Shown piece after piece: positions 9,140 to 21,719 of a stretch of 64,000 bases of DNA. The stretch's first letter is position 1. Every line of letters starts with the position of its first letter. A model generated the notes under the pieces. The model saw nothing but the letters and a program-made list of their open reading frames with translations, did not search any database and was not told where the DNA came from. The DNA comes from Effrenium voratum (Eukaryota > Sar > Dinophyceae > Suessiales > Symbiodiniaceae): positions 543,746 through 607,745 of the forward strand of contig CAUJNA010001613.1 of the NCBI GenBank assembly GCA_963377175.1, read 5' to 3'. Both the position numbers and the translations under genes were made by a program.

Positions 9140-9282
9140 CGCCACTATGAACCCAAACTCATAGTAGCCCAAATTCGTCTCGAGCAACTTCGCTACCGCG
9201 TTGGCATAGCAACGCGGTCCCGCCCCCGGCGTGGCGCCCGCTCCCCGCGGGTACCCGGAGCCGTGCTCGCAGGGGCCGAACT
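9140..9282 (-). other. Putative 5' leader of the retrotransposon
   Basis: A GC-rich, repeat-free stretch between the ORF1 ATG and the CA array. In the + orientation it includes GCGGTCCCGCCCCCGGCG. No promoter motif is recognised. An internal promoter would be expected here for an autonomous non-LTR element, but the sequence does not show one. Confidence 0.45.
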
Positions 9283-11310
9283 CACACACAGACAAACACA
9301 AACACACACAGACACACACACACACACATACACACCCAAACACGCGCACACACACACACCCAAACACACGCAGACACACCCACACCCACACGCACACGCA
9401 CACGCACACGCGCACGCACACGCACACGCACGCCTGCACACACGCCCGCACCCACGCATGCCTGCTCCCATGCACGCTCGTGCACCCAGACGCCCACGCT
9501 TGCCCGCACGCCCGTCCGCGTGCGCGCGCACGCCCGCACGCACGCAGGCACACCCACACCCACACGCACACGTACACGCGCACGCACACGCACGCACACA
9601 CGCCTGCACACACGCCCGCACCCACGCATGCCTGCTCCCATGCACGCTCGTGCACCCAGACGCCCACGCTTGCCCGCACGCCCGTCCGCGTGCGCGCGCA
9701 CGCCCGCACGCACGCAGGCACGCAAACACGCACGCTGCCACGCACGCACACAGACACACAGACACACACACACACACAGACACACACACACACACACACA
9801 CACAGCACACACACAGCACACACACACACAGCACACACACACACAGCACACACACAGCACACACACACAGCACACACACAGCACACACACACAGCACACA
9901 CACAGCACACACACAGCACACACACAGCACACACCCAGCACACACACACACAGCACACTCACAGCACACACACAGCACACACACAGCACACACACAGCAC
10001 ACACACAGCACACACACAGCACACACACACACAGCACACACACAGCACACACACACAGCACACACACAGCACACACACAGCACACACACAGCACACACAC
10101 AGCACACACACACACAGCACACACACACAGCACACACACAGCACACACACACACAGCACACACACACACACAGCACACACACAGCACACACACACACAGC
10201 ACACACACAGCACACACACACAGCACACACACACACACAGCACACACACAGCACACACCCAGCACACACACACACACACAGCACACTCACAGCACACACA
10301 CACAGCACGCACACAGCACACACACAGCACACACACACACAGCACACACACACAGCACACACACACAGCACACACACAGCACACACACAGCACACACACA
10401 CAGCACACACCCAGCACACACACACACACAGCACACTCACAGCACACACACAGCACACACACAGCACACACACAGCACACACACAGCACACACACACAGC
10501 ACACACACAGCACACACACACAGCACACACACACACAGCACACACACAGCACACACACAGCACACACACACAGCACACACACAGCACACACACACACAGC
10601 ACACACACACACACAGCACACGCACACACACAGCACATACACACACACAGCACACACACAGCACACACACAGCACACACACAGCACACACACAGCACACA
10701 CACAGCACACACACACAGCACACACACACAGCACACACACACAGCACACACACACACAGCACACACACAGCACACACACAGCACACACACAGCACACACA
10801 CACAGCACACACACAGCACACACACACACAGCACACACACACACAACACACAGCACACACACACAGCACACACACACACACAGCACACACACACAGCACA
10901 CACACACAGCACACACACACAGAGCACACACACAGAGCACACACACAGCACACACACAGCACACACACAGCACACACACAGCACACACACACAGCACACA
11001 CACAGCACACACACACACAGCACACACACACAGCACACACACACACAGCACACACACACACAGCACACACACCCAGCACACACACACACAGAGCGCACAC
11101 AACCCGCACCCGCACCGGACCCGCACCGGCACCGGCACCGGCACCCGCACACGCACACGCACACGCACACGCTCACGCGCACTCACACGTGCGCTCCCAC
11201 GCGCTCGCGCACGCACGCACGAAAACAAAAGAACAATGCACACACACACACACTCGCGGACGCACAAACATGCACATTGGTTCACACACACACATACACA
11301 TGTGCCGCGT
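9283..11310 (+). repeat. Large CA-type microsatellite/minisatellite array
   Basis: About 2 kb almost free of T on this strand. From 9283 to 9800 it is mixed CACA/CGCA/CACC repeat. From about 9801 to 11090 it is mainly (CA)5G, (CA)6G and (CA)7G units of 11, 13 and 15 bp in irregular order. The tail at 11100-11310 is CCGGCA- and CGCACA-rich. Very long open frames run through it on both strands only because stop codons cannot form. Confidence 0.95.
9431..9722 (+). repeat. 170-bp direct duplication within the CA array
   Basis: A block beginning CGCCTGCACACACGCCC at 9431 recurs at 9601, with about 120 bp nearly identical, including the non-repetitive segment around GCATGCCTGCTCCCATG. This is a segmental tandem duplication of 170 bp, unlike the short-unit slippage around it. 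Confidence 0.85.
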
Positions 11311-12472
11311 ACATGTTTTTGTTGATTGTGCCAACTGCAGTCGTGGGCTACAATCTGTGGGAAAGCTGCAGTTGGCAGTGAATGCTTTTCTTCTTTTCAG
11401 CAGCCTCTTTCTTGGAGCCAATTACCTGTTGTGTGGCGCATAGCGGCCCTCAATTGCAATAACCTGACGAGTGTCCAATATCGTCTGCATGATCTTCTTC
11501 CATGCGTTTAAGAAAAATCATTTTTACCCCATGTAGGTTTCAAAGAGAATCTATCACTATTGGACATTTTTTGTCTAAGGCGCTTAAAGCAAATGGAGGT
11601 CTTAGATTTGGTACCAGTGATGCACCACAAAACTCAAGCACGGGGTTGTAGTAGCCATTTGTGTTGGACCAGTGCTAGTGCTGCAAGTGGCAGTGGCTTG
11701 CAAATCGGAGGTGTTACCCTGGGCGACATCGAGCAAAGCTGTTGTGGTGGGTGTTTGTTTAGCTCTGGCGTTTTTGTTTCTGCGGGGCTTGACATATTTG
11801 ATTTCTTGTGTTTGGGTGTTGGTTTGGGTGTGTGTTGGGTGTGTGTTGGGTGTGTGTTGGGTGTGTGTGTGTGTTGGGGGTGGGTGGGGGTTGTTGTTCG
11901 TTGGTCTATGCTGCGTTGAGTGCGCGTGAAAATATATTTGCCGAGTAGTGTTTGCTATGTGTTCAGATGTGTTGGTGATTTGTGAGTCGTTTGTTTTGAG
12001 GTTGTTTTATGGCTTGCACCGGTGCTTAAGTTGCACATTCGACACGGCGCGTCCCAAAGTGGCAGATCTCCAGGATTCGGGTCAGTCGCCCCGAGGCAAT
12101 CAATGCGATCCCTCAGCAGCAGCACGGGGCCTCAGGTTCTTTACCTGCGGAAACCGCGTAGAATCGCCGAGGTTTGGCTCACGGACCCTTGAGCCAGGCA
12201 AGCAACTGGGTCACCAGCCAGTTTTCTCTTAGTTTGTACCATCGGGAGGTAACCCGGCATGTTCGCGGTGAGAACCGAAATCCTGCTTCATTTGCCCTTG
12301 TGCCCTCCCCTGCAACAGGAGGGCCTGGTTCGAAGCATGTTCCTCAGGAGTTCTGGGATAGGCCATGAAAGGTCTTCATTGTCGAGCGAGAACGGTACAG
12401 GGACCAGCCTGGTCCGGAGTTCCGCAGATTTGAATGCATTTGACTGGATGCAATTGGACTTCGCCAAATGCA
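11311..12472. other. Intergenic DNA with a short GT-rich minisatellite
   Basis: No gene is recognised. At about 11817-11885 there are tandem GGGTGTGTGTT units. The rest is unique sequence of moderate GC. Confidence 0.55.
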
Positions 12473-12539
12473 CATATGGGTGTGTTTCAAAGGGAAACCA
12501 CCATTTTGGGGGTCCCCCAAAGAAAGACACGCCCATATG
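12473..12539 (+). mobile_element. Short MITE-like foldback element, family D, copy 1
   Basis: The ends are CATATGGGTGTGTTTC on the left and, on the other strand, CATATGGGCGTGTCTTT on the right. The 67-bp unit can fold nearly end to end. The centre contains GGGAAACCACCATTTTGGGG, a phrase also found in copy 2. A target duplication is not evident. Confidence 0.55.
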
Positions 12540-13447
12540 CCCAAAACCTTGGGTTACAAGGGTTGGGGTGGATTGATATGGACTCAGCGATGGAACTTTA
12601 GGCTGTGAGAGGCGTTTGCTGCGACTGACCGAGGCAGGTACAGTTCAGGTTTATTATTTGTCCGTGCAGCCAGCTAGCGTTCTATGCCATGCCAATGATC
12701 CTCCAGAATATTCCCTTCCCTCGTACAACATCCCCCCGCTAAAAGCAGCAAAGCTTGGGACACAAGGATGTTGATGATTATGGGGTTTAGTTTGAGACTA
12801 GCCGATTCTACGGAGATATTAATTGCATGGTTCGATGTGTTGCAAAGGCCATGCCAAGCAAACCCACGCAGTGTCCCGGCGGGATGCAAAAACATGCACA
12901 GCCAGGCACCATTCCAAGGACTGAGCACACTTCTGCATTTGAGCAGACACCACTTGCCTGTCGTTCTTGCCCAATGATCAAAGGATTGTCAAAGGATTCA
13001 GAAGGGCCTGAAAGTCAAGTGCAAACAGGCTCACGTGTCCAAGTTGGCGACTCCAAAGCAGCGTTGAGCAAGACGAGTTTGTCATGACAGGTACAATGTT
13101 TCCCTATCCACGCTCAAGTGAATGTGCCGACCAACCGTGCACTGCAACGGGGCCCGGATGACCTCAATTCTCGATGCGAATGGGTTGCAAGGCATTTTGC
13201 TTGACTCATGCCTTTCCCTGGTGCCCGATCTTTCTTTTAGCAGGCCAGCATAGAGAACCCAAGACCAACACATGCTGATTTTCCTGCATTCTAGCTGCCC
13301 TTTGTTGTTTTGGGGGTGGGGGGTTTCTCAGCGGTACCTGGAGTGCCTCATAGCTGTTCCCCCGCCAGATTCCGCGGCTGCGACTCGTCGGGGCCTCGGC
13401 ACCCGTCTGCTTTGAGCTCGGCATGTTCGACATTTGGTCGTGTGGCT
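12540..13447. other. Intergenic DNA, no gene seen
   Basis: No protein domain, RNA gene or tandem repeat recognised. Confidence 0.55.
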
Positions 13448-13449
13448 GA

Positions 13450-13510
<61 letters not shown>

Positions 13511-13975
13511 TGTGTGTGTGTGTGTGTGTCTGTGTCTGTGTGTGTCTGTGTGTGTCTGTGTGTCTCTGTGTGTGTCTGTGTGTGTCTGTGTGTGTGTGTG
13601 TCTCTGTGTGTCTCTGTGTGTGTCTGTGTGTGTCTGTGTGTGTGTGTGTGTGTCTGTGTGTGTGTGTCTGTGTGTGTGTCTGTGTGTGTGTCTGTGTGTG
13701 TGTCTGTGTGTGTGTCTGTGTGTGTGTGTGTCTGTGTGTGTCTGTGTGTGTGTCTGTGTGTGTCTGTGTGTGTCTGTGTGTGTGTCTGTGTGTGTGTCTG
13801 TGTGTGTGTGTCTGTGTGTGTGTCTGTGTGTGTGTCTGTGTGTGTGTCTGTGTGTGTCTGTGTGTGTCTCTGTGTGTCTCTGTGTGTCTCTGTGTGTCTC
13901 TGTGTGTCTCTGTGTGTCTCTGTGTGTCTCTGTGTGTCTCTGTGTGTCTGTGTGTCTGTGTGTCTGTGTGTGTGT

Positions 13976-14053
<78 letters not shown>
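13448..14053 (+). repeat. TG-type microsatellite with TGTC/TCTC variants
   Basis: About 600 bp of (TG)n flank and core. The middle is built from TGTGTGTC, TGTGTGTGTC and TGTGTCTC units, and the last 75 bp are pure TG after a single TGGTG interruption at about 13974-13979. Open frames in this block arise from the repeat only. Confidence 0.95.
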
Positions 14054-14057
<4 letters not shown>

Positions 14058-16244
14058 TGGGGACCCCCTCCAAATTGGTGGTTTTCCTTGTTGTTTCCCG
14101 TTAAACCATGCTACAACAACAAAACGACATGCTGGTGGGGACCCGCGAGGAAAAAGGAACACATATATGTTAGCAGTCTTACTCTAGCCTCGCTTGCCGA
14201 TTGTTTTTGCAGCGGATCGTTGCGTGAATCGAAACCACAAGTGACACAAGCTCCAATCTGATGCTCCACTTGAAGATGTGACCAATGCTCCTGTGTATGG
14301 CATAGCTCAGTGCATCCGCTATTCAGTTGCTGTTGGGCCTGGTGATGCTGGCCGCTATCCTCGGGCGCTACGGACTGCCCGAGGTCCAAGTGCTGGAGCG
14401 TCACCGGCACCAGGCTGGCGGTGAATTGGAGCTTTTGCATGGTCATTTTGAATTTATTCTTTTCAGAGCTCCAAGGGCGTTTTTGTTTGGAAGAGTTTAC
14501 GCGCTTGCATGTTCCAACTCAAGCAAGCCCAGAAATGTTCAGAGCAGCTACTGCAGCCAGGGTTTTAAAGGGCTCGGCAAAGGGTTTGCCGGATTGTCTC
14601 GAAACTAAGCAACAGCTGACAAAGGGAGGAGATACGTCGTACCTACAAAGTGTTGATCCACTGCAACAGCGCGATTGTCTTCCAGCGCGATTGTCCTTTT
14701 TCGCGATTGGAGTTCTTTGGGCGCTTCCCAAAGGAATGTTGCAAGGCCTGCCTTCATGTCCCGAGCCGTGTTTCAGCTTGCGAGACCGCTTTGAGCACCA
14801 CCGGAAGCATGTCGTGAGTCAGATGTCCACTTTGTTTGCTGAAGGGCGCCAACAAGAAGCCGTTGGCTGTTGATTAGCAGCTTCTGATCTGACTTGGGGA
14901 TGTCTCGAAATGGGTATGAGTCAAACTAAAACCAGCAGGGGACGGCATGTTTGAGTCTTTGGTTCCATTCATCAGGGTTCCATGTTGGTACCTATTTTTG
15001 ACCCACAGCCACATGGTCCCTTCTGTGGGTTGGTTTGAAGGCACCCCAAAACGAGAAAGCCGAGTTCCGGGAACCGTTCGACCCGAGAAGCCGCCACTTG
15101 CCGAGTCGATTCGACGAAGAGCTTGGCGGACCTCAACCAAAAGTTGAGCAGGCGGCGACCGACCTTCTGCGGACGGATTCAGTTTTGTTTCTTCTTAAAA
15201 AACAAAAAGCAAAAACAAAAAAAAACAAATATATATATATATATGTATATATATACATATATATATACTTATATACACCTGCCAGTTATGGGACACAAGG
15301 GCGCGTGCCCCCCCCCCCCCGTAAAATTGGATTGTCGCCATCCTGCAGCTATTTGTTGTCCACCTATTCCTAAAGTGGAAAGTGGATGTGAGGTCTAATC
15401 AAAACCTGGTACTGAAATGGTCTACCCAGAACCATGTGAAGAATTATAAAGGTGGCTGCACCCGTTTATGGTTGGGACTATCCCTTACTGGCCACAACCT
15501 GAGCGGGTTTTGAGTGCGGCTAGATCTGAAGTTTTGGCGGCGAAGAACTTGCGAGGTTTTCCTCTACATGCTGACAACTTCTTGGCTTAATCGGGGGGGT
15601 TTGCCCGGACCGGAAGACCTGGCCTTTGCGGTTCGAGGCACCGTGCTAGAGGCATTGCCTCAGGATAGGCAGCCAGCGACATCTGCCATCATTGCGTGTT
15701 TTGTGAGTTGCAACATCTACACCTTAGGTTCTTACATGCGATCTCTTTGAGCACCGGACCTGGAGTACCACAGATCGATTTCTTGCAAGCACTTGCTTGA
15801 CTGAAGGGCACGGTATTTGGAAGTGGTCGGATCTGGCTCCTCGTGTTTTAAACTTGGAAAATGCTTGGCATGCGTATTCCAAGTCATCGAGTGGCTTCAG
15901 TTGGGCCGTTCTGAGCAGCATCCCCCCCATGTTCTGTGTTTCCATTGACCTTTAGGCAATGAGTTCGTATCTCGTATACACATTGGCTCGAGGCATCTTT
16001 GCTACCGTAGAGTTCAGACCCGCCATAGAAAAAGAAACCGCACCTCTTGGGGTTTGTTTTTGGAGGCCTTGGGCCGGGTTCCGGGGTCACAGGCCGATTT
16101 TGGGGTTTCGGGTAGCAGAAAATGGGGGAGGGGGCAGTGAAAGCGACCTGAGCGCAGCGGTGCCAAGGTGCCAATATCTTTCCAAAAAACTGGCTCTTGG
16201 GCAACAATCAAGATGGCGCCAAGATCCATGGCCTCAGATTTTCC
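14054..16244. other. Intergenic DNA with AT-repeat and poly-C
   Basis: No gene recognised. An AT dinucleotide stretch lies at about 15228-15276 and a run of C at 15309-15320. Confidence 0.55.
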
Positions 16245-16248
16245 TTTT

Positions 16249-16355
16249 CTAGGTCCCCCAGTGGTGCCCTTTCACTCTTTGGGGAGGGTTCCCCTACCAA
16301 AATAGACTACAGAAAAAAGGTACCCTTATTCTAACCTCTCTACTGGAGGACCTAG
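16249..16355 (+). mobile_element. MITE-like element, family A, copy 1
   Basis: The left end is CTAGGTCCCCCAG. The right end on the opposite strand is CTAGGTCCTCCAGTAG, so the two ends form an inverted repeat of about 13 bp with one mismatch. The flanks TTTT (16245-16248) and TTTT (16356-16359) are a perfect 4-bp target duplication. The body includes CCTACCAAAATAGACTAC and TTATTCTAACCTCTC, shared with copies at 39502, 46758, 55450 and 62900. It is non-coding. Confidence 0.8.
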
Positions 16356-16359
16356 TTTT

Positions 16360-19300
16360 GGCCCCGAAGCCCCCAAAGAACTCCGTGGAGCCTTCGGCCT
16401 CCAGGCCACTGCTGCCTTCCAGCGTGCCGAGCGACGAGGCGAGGAAAAATCCGCGAGCGAGCGAATGGCTCCGGGTGAGGCCGAGGTGGGTCCGTTTGGT
16501 ACCTTTGTTCTGCGGTTTTTAGCACTTTAAAGGGCAAACAGCAGGGAAAAAATGAAAATCAGCCGGTTTTGGGTCCAGTCAAAAAAGAAGACTGAATCAG
16601 TTGAGTGGTTTGAATTCCGCAAGGTGCCGGGATATTTTAACAAGTTCGAAGCTTTAGAAAGCGCATTCGGAGCTGCACGTCTATGTACCATGCGCATGAA
16701 CCTTGAGGCAGTTGACATGTTCTCATTCAAAGCTGGAATTCGGAGAGTCAAGCATAAGACAGTTGGACCAAAGGACTTACTTGGCTTGTTGGGTATTATC
16801 TACATTGCGGCAGGTTGAGGGGGAGCTCTGCAAAGTGACTGGAATGGGTGATCCTCAGTTTTTGTGCGGTAGATGTACGGCTTGTGACCAACTTGCCGAT
16901 TCTTTTGTGAGCATACTTCGGCAATGGCGGAAGTAGGTCATGTCAGCTAACGATCTTACTAGGCTTGCCCTCCCTCCGACTAACAGCCGGAAGCTCCAAG
17001 AAGGCCTCTGCAAATATGGAACCAAGTCTTCTATTTCGAGGGACCCTGTGCGTCCATCTTAGTCGCCCTTGGACCGGTCAGTGTTTGTGGGGGTTATGGC
17101 TCAAGAAGTGGTACCCACAATGGCCCCCTGAGAAAGACTAAACCCTCGCAACCCTCGCTCTTTGTGTGGAAACAAGCCATTGGCCTGCTTGTTTTACATA
17201 TGTTGGGGGGAATGCAATCAAAGCGAGAAATGCATACTCGATATTTTCCTGAAAGGGCTCAGCATTTTGTGGAGTACCGTTGCGCTCAAAAGTCATCTCC
17301 GCTCCCTTGTTGATAGTTGATCAGGGTTTTATGATAAATTTGGTGCAGACCCCTACCAGCTAGACTGTCAGGTGACCCTAAGCGATCCAACAGGTTGCAC
17401 TCACCGGGGTTTTGGAGGCTGGAAGGTGACTCCCCCCGAAACCCAATTTGGGGAGCGCACAGAATGGCGAGCACCGGCCACCTTGGATGTGACCCGATGT
17501 GAAACTTTGTATTTTCTCAATTCCCTACTGGGGTCATTATTTTGACGGTTTCTGGGGGTCAAAGTCAGAAAATGGGGCTGTTTCCCTTCAACCCACCACT
17601 TAGGGGGTGACTCTGATCATGGTAAGATAATGAGGCCAGCGCTCCGAAAGGTTTATGGTCCTTCCCCATCAACATGTTCCCTGTACCACCTCTAAAGGGC
17701 AGTTTTAGCACAGGCTTAGTAGCAGTGGGTTGGTATTCGTTTGAACCAGTTTACAGGGGGTGTGTTGCTTACTGTGCGTCTGGCAGCCATGTAGTTTGTT
17801 CTGTATTTGCTTCTCCTGCAGGGTGAGGGAAGAATTGTTGGAACACATGTCCGTATTTCTTTCCACTTCATTAGCCGCTATCTGACGCAAACATGTCTGG
17901 GGCAACCTCCAAGTGGTCTCCCTTGTTTCGGGACCGTGGTTTGAGGTTTGTTAGCAGCCCCAGAGCGTGGAAAAGGTTGCCTGGTATGGGGGGTTGGGAC
18001 CAGCCCCAATAAGCATCCTTTTCTGGCCACTCATGGGTTTTTGGGCCCTCAAAATGGCTCCGAAACCGCTTCCCAGACAATGACAATGCCCGATTGTTTG
18101 AGAGGCATTCGCGTTCACTAACCCATTTTCGCTTCCCCAGTGGGGTCATTTGGCTTAGCCCCAGCTACCCTCAACACGACTCTCGCCAGGTTGGGCTGCG
18201 CGCCAAGCTAGAGGCGGTTCTGGAACACCAGGAAGCCGCCGAGGCGCGCCTGAAATGGCGAAGATCTGCTTAGCCGGTTGCCATGCCATTGGTTTACATT
18301 CAGATTCCAGGTAGGGGAATTTGTCCCATGCACAGTATCAGCCAGACCTGGCAACCCATGTGGGTCGACTAGATTTGTCGCTTTGGGAGCGCAGGAATTC
18401 TGACAGACTAAAGGGATTGCTTCTTCCACAGACTGAATGAAGTTTCATCCGAGCCAAATGATTCTGGCAGCGAGTTTACGAGACGCACAGCTTGGCTTGC
18501 TGGATTGCGAGTCACACGCAATTGCTTTCCGCCTCACTACATAACTATGGCTGTTTATGCGCGGTCCGCTCGAATGATTACCAATTGGCAAGTCTAAGTG
18601 GCGAGGGGGGAAATGCAAGAGTTTTGCCAGCATATCACGGGCAGATTTGCAGTGCCCCCTACCCCTTTTATCACGACAGCGAGGCTTGGAACGTGCTCAC
18701 GAATTTGCTTGGCACCCTCGTGGCACAAGTTGCATGTGTTCTGTTTTTGTTTGCACTGTAGCGTTACCCACAGTACAGGGAGTACGCGAATGTTCTTTAC
18801 ATGCTAGGGTTGTACGTTCTTGTCCGAGGCGGAACTCCCTTTTGCAAGGGTACATGCAGTTATGCTGTAGCGGGTGTTTTCAAGTTCGACCGGTCACTGG
18901 AGATCCATGACATGGGCTTTGAGATGTGCACGTGGCCCTCCCATGTGATCCGGGAACTGGAATGGAGCTTTGCCCAAGTCTCAGAATGTGCCAGGCTTTG
19001 CATTCTCTGCGAGGAAGAGCTTCCCAGTTTATAAAGACTCTAGATGTTTTGCTTGTGAGTCTCTTGGCTGAATAAAATGACGGCCCATAAAGGGTCAACA
19101 CATGCTGAAGCGTGGAGAATGTTCTTGCGCATCCCCAACTGGAAATCTTCTAGCCTTCCTTGGGCAGTTCACCTTCCTGTTTGCAGGGGTGCAAGTTCAC
19201 TTGGCTCGTGCTGCAATGAGCAACTAACAACATCAAGGCCCGAAGGACGTTCCCTCCAGTTGCCAAATTAGTTGGATGGATCTGGCCACCTCCACGTCTT
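16360..19300. other. Intergenic DNA, no gene seen
   Basis: About 2.9 kb with no recognisable coding or RNA gene. The segment at 17536-17630 is about 85 bp that recurs in similar form at 48765-48850. Confidence 0.55.
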
Positions 19301-19425
19301 CTAGGTCCCCCAGCTAGGTGCCCTTTTACCCGTTTTTTGGGAGGATTCCCCTACTAAAATAGACAAAACTGAAAACAGTGGGTACCAACTACCAACTTCT
19401 AAGCTCTCAAACCCAGGAGAAACGT
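19301..19425 (+). mobile_element. MITE-like element, family A, degenerate copy 2
   Basis: The left end CTAGGTCCCCCAGCTAGG is intact and the body keeps TTCCCCTACTAAAATAGAC. The right end is eroded (AACCCAGGAGAAACG at the expected place), so its end coordinate is approximate and no target duplication can be read. Confidence 0.6.
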
Positions 19426-19430
19426 TGGAA

Positions 19431-21596
19431 GCCGAAAACCAGGGACCAGAAGCTGAACCCCCCCCAAAAAAAAACCTGCCCAACAGTCTCAGAGTCTTGC
19501 ATCCAAAGCCGCAGCTTTCAGGCTCGGCACGCCGCAGCGCGACGAGAGCTGCAGGAGTTGATCCAGATGCTGCCAAAGGCGGCGGCGGTGTGCCAATTCC
19601 TCCCTCTAAAGTGGGGCTTTTGCCCCAAGAATTGACCAAGGGTCCATCACTGCTTGGTTTCCTGGTAGCACGGAGCAAATTCGTTGAACACATGCATGGC
19701 TTGGTTCCGACAAACATGTCAAGTTTCAATTATGCACTAGGCGTTGTGAACCTCTCGGCGACTCCAGTGCATTGAGTGCGAAAGCAGTACCGTGCCTTAG
19801 TCTGTCATTGCGTGTTTTCCCCTCGGGATGGTTCGAGTGCTCAGCCGAAAAGCAAACAGGAGTCTTGCATTTTGTCCATTTTGGGACACACCGGTAATGA
19901 CAGTGGCTATGGAAGTGTTTTGGGTACCCCTTGCTTTAAAGGCAGACCGCCAGCAACATCACCCACTTTTATGGTCCTATGACATACCCTCGTGGATATG
20001 GCAAACAAGTCCAAACCCTTCCCACTATCGGGTGAGGGGTCCAGTCTCCCGAACATCATGGGAGATAACATGCAATGTGGAGGCTGTTAGCTGGTTCAGC
20101 GGGCAAAGCAAGCGAAGCACCTTGCTCGAACCCATACACATGAGTTCGGCTTTGTTTCCCAATATCGGCACCCTCACAAAGCCAGGTGTCTGTTTTGTTT
20201 CCCTTCAAGCCGAAAGCCAACAAACAAACAGGATACACAAATTCACATTTGAGACAGCTTAATTTTCAGAGTGACAGCGCACCAGTTCTTGGCGCTTCAC
20301 CATTCCGCTGTTTTCTTTGCATAGCCTGCTGACCTGACCTGACCAACTCCAGCTGGGATGAAAGACATGGCTCATGTTTCCTTTTGGCAAGGCGGTTCGA
20401 AGTCGGACGGAAGGACGGATGGCCAAGAATGCCTGGCCTTCTTGGGTGTGTCTTTGAGAACGGTGACTGGGGCCGTGGTGGTTTTGCCCCAAAAAGAGTA
20501 CCCACACCTGGGGTTGATCAAAAGGTCTGGTAGACATGGGCTGACCATTCCGGAAACCTTTCACCACATGGAACCAATTACCCATGGTCATTTGGGGCCA
20601 GGGTTATTGATCAACCCCCATTTTCATGTTCAACCAAGAGTGAATTTCCAGCGAGCCCAGTGAATCACAGAGAACCAGCAAGCCAATTGGCAGTCGGGGA
20701 GACCATGGCCAAATCTTCGGGGTGGGCCAAAAAAAATGCGGTTCCCAGAGTACTAGTACTGATCAATCACAAAAGAACAGGGCTCCTTAAAAGATACATT
20801 TTGCCCTTTTGAAACATGGCTTTTTTCACCAAAAGAAAGGGAAACCACCATTCACAAGGTAATGCTCAGGTGTATAATGTAAGGATCCTTGAAATATTGA
20901 TTACTCTCACTTGGATGGGGGAAACCACCAAGAAAGATGAAGTTCACCACTAAATAACAAGACTTACCCATTTGGGGGCAAGTATTGATCAACTCCTTTG
21001 CACGTCCAGGCGTTTCATTAGCTCGACCTCCTGAGCGCGGCTCTTGCGGTGGATCCCACTGGAGGTTTCGGCTGGTTGGGATTGGCGGCTTGGATTCTTC
21101 GCTTACGAATCTGTTTCACTACTATATGATATATATGTTCATCTTTTCCTGGGAGCTTAAGCAAATGGAAGGACAAGGATTTTAGCTTCAGAAACTGGGG
21201 TTCAAATCCTCAAACCACGAAACAAGTAGTTGGGATTCCTGAAAATGTTTGCTCATGGAGGAAAACTTGCGCGCATATCATTTGTTCTTAGCTTCCCGGT
21301 TTGCTTAACGGTACCGTTCAGGTCTCCGAGAAAAACGAGATCACATTTAGGACAAACCATCAGAGCATGACGGAGCAGAGTTGGTGTCTCCTGAGAACGC
21401 CCTTTCATTTTTTGTTTAGACCATGTTGTCAAGCAAAATAGACGGACTGTTCAGCATGCAGAGCTGTGAGCAATTGTCAGCGGCATGGCCTCGATGTTAG
21501 AGATAAACTCGTTTCGCCTATCTGCCCAACAGTGGCTGTGCCTGCAAATGGTAAAGAAAGTACTGATGAGGTCGTCCTCCAGGACGTTCAGTCAGG
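19431..21596. other. Intergenic DNA with one small inverted repeat
   Basis: No gene seen. GGGGTTGATCAA at 20510-20521 is mirrored by TTGATCAACCCC at about 20607-20618, a possible 110-bp foldback. Confidence 0.5.
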
Positions 21597-21719
21597 TATG
21601 GCCATGGGTCAAAACCCAAAACATACCCCCAGTCAACATCCCAATCCCTACTAAAATAGACTAAACTGGGTGGTGCACCTATCCCAAAATGGTGCCATTG
21701 GTTTTGAACCATGGCCGTA
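21597..21719 (+). mobile_element. MITE-like element, family B, copy 1
   Basis: The left end is TATGGCCATGGGTCAAAACC. The right end read on the other strand is TACGGCCATGGTTCAAAACC, with 18 of 20 positions matching. The body contains CATCCCAATCCCTACTAAAA and CTGGGTGGTGCACC, seen again at 46511 and, inverted, at 49194 and 56848. No clear target duplication flanks it. Confidence 0.72.

Larger units (their letters stand above)
1861..9282 (-). mobile_element. Degenerate non-LTR (LINE-type) retrotransposon with OTU, endonuclease, RT and RNase H
   Basis: Read on the minus strand, the element carries an ORF1 with basic stretches and an OTU protease domain, a zinc-finger ORF, and an ORF2 with AP-like endonuclease, reverse transcriptase and RNase H. 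This order, without LTRs or integrase, is that of APE-type non-LTR elements. Boundaries are set by the CA-rich repeat on both sides: the 5' leader would be about 140 bp and the 3' UTR about 65 bp, ending in a short repeated CATTTT tail. At least four frameshifts and one in-frame TAG interrupt the frames, so this copy cannot make full-length proteins by standard decoding. OTU-type or other cysteine proteases are known in a few non-LTR lineages such as Dualen/RandI of Chlamydomonas (from memory). The clade of this element needs an RT phylogeny. Confidence 0.9.

Noticed and set aside
8207..11443. A 1078-codon plus-strand open frame and other frames of 284-716 codons over 9.2-11.4 kb
   Set aside because: Most of their length is translated CA repeat (His-Thr or Cys-Val), and the 8.2-9.2 kb part is antisense to the retrotransposon ORF1.
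13206..14162. Long His-Thr and Cys-Val frames over the TG array
   Set aside because: They are translations of the TG/CA repeat.
20510..20618. GGGGTTGATCAA inverted repeat as a MITE
   Set aside because: Only 12-bp arms, palindromic TGATCA centre, one copy and no target duplication.
21189..21202. tRNA B-box-like GGTTCAAATCC
   Set aside because: No A-box, cloverleaf or acceptor pairing is visible around it.
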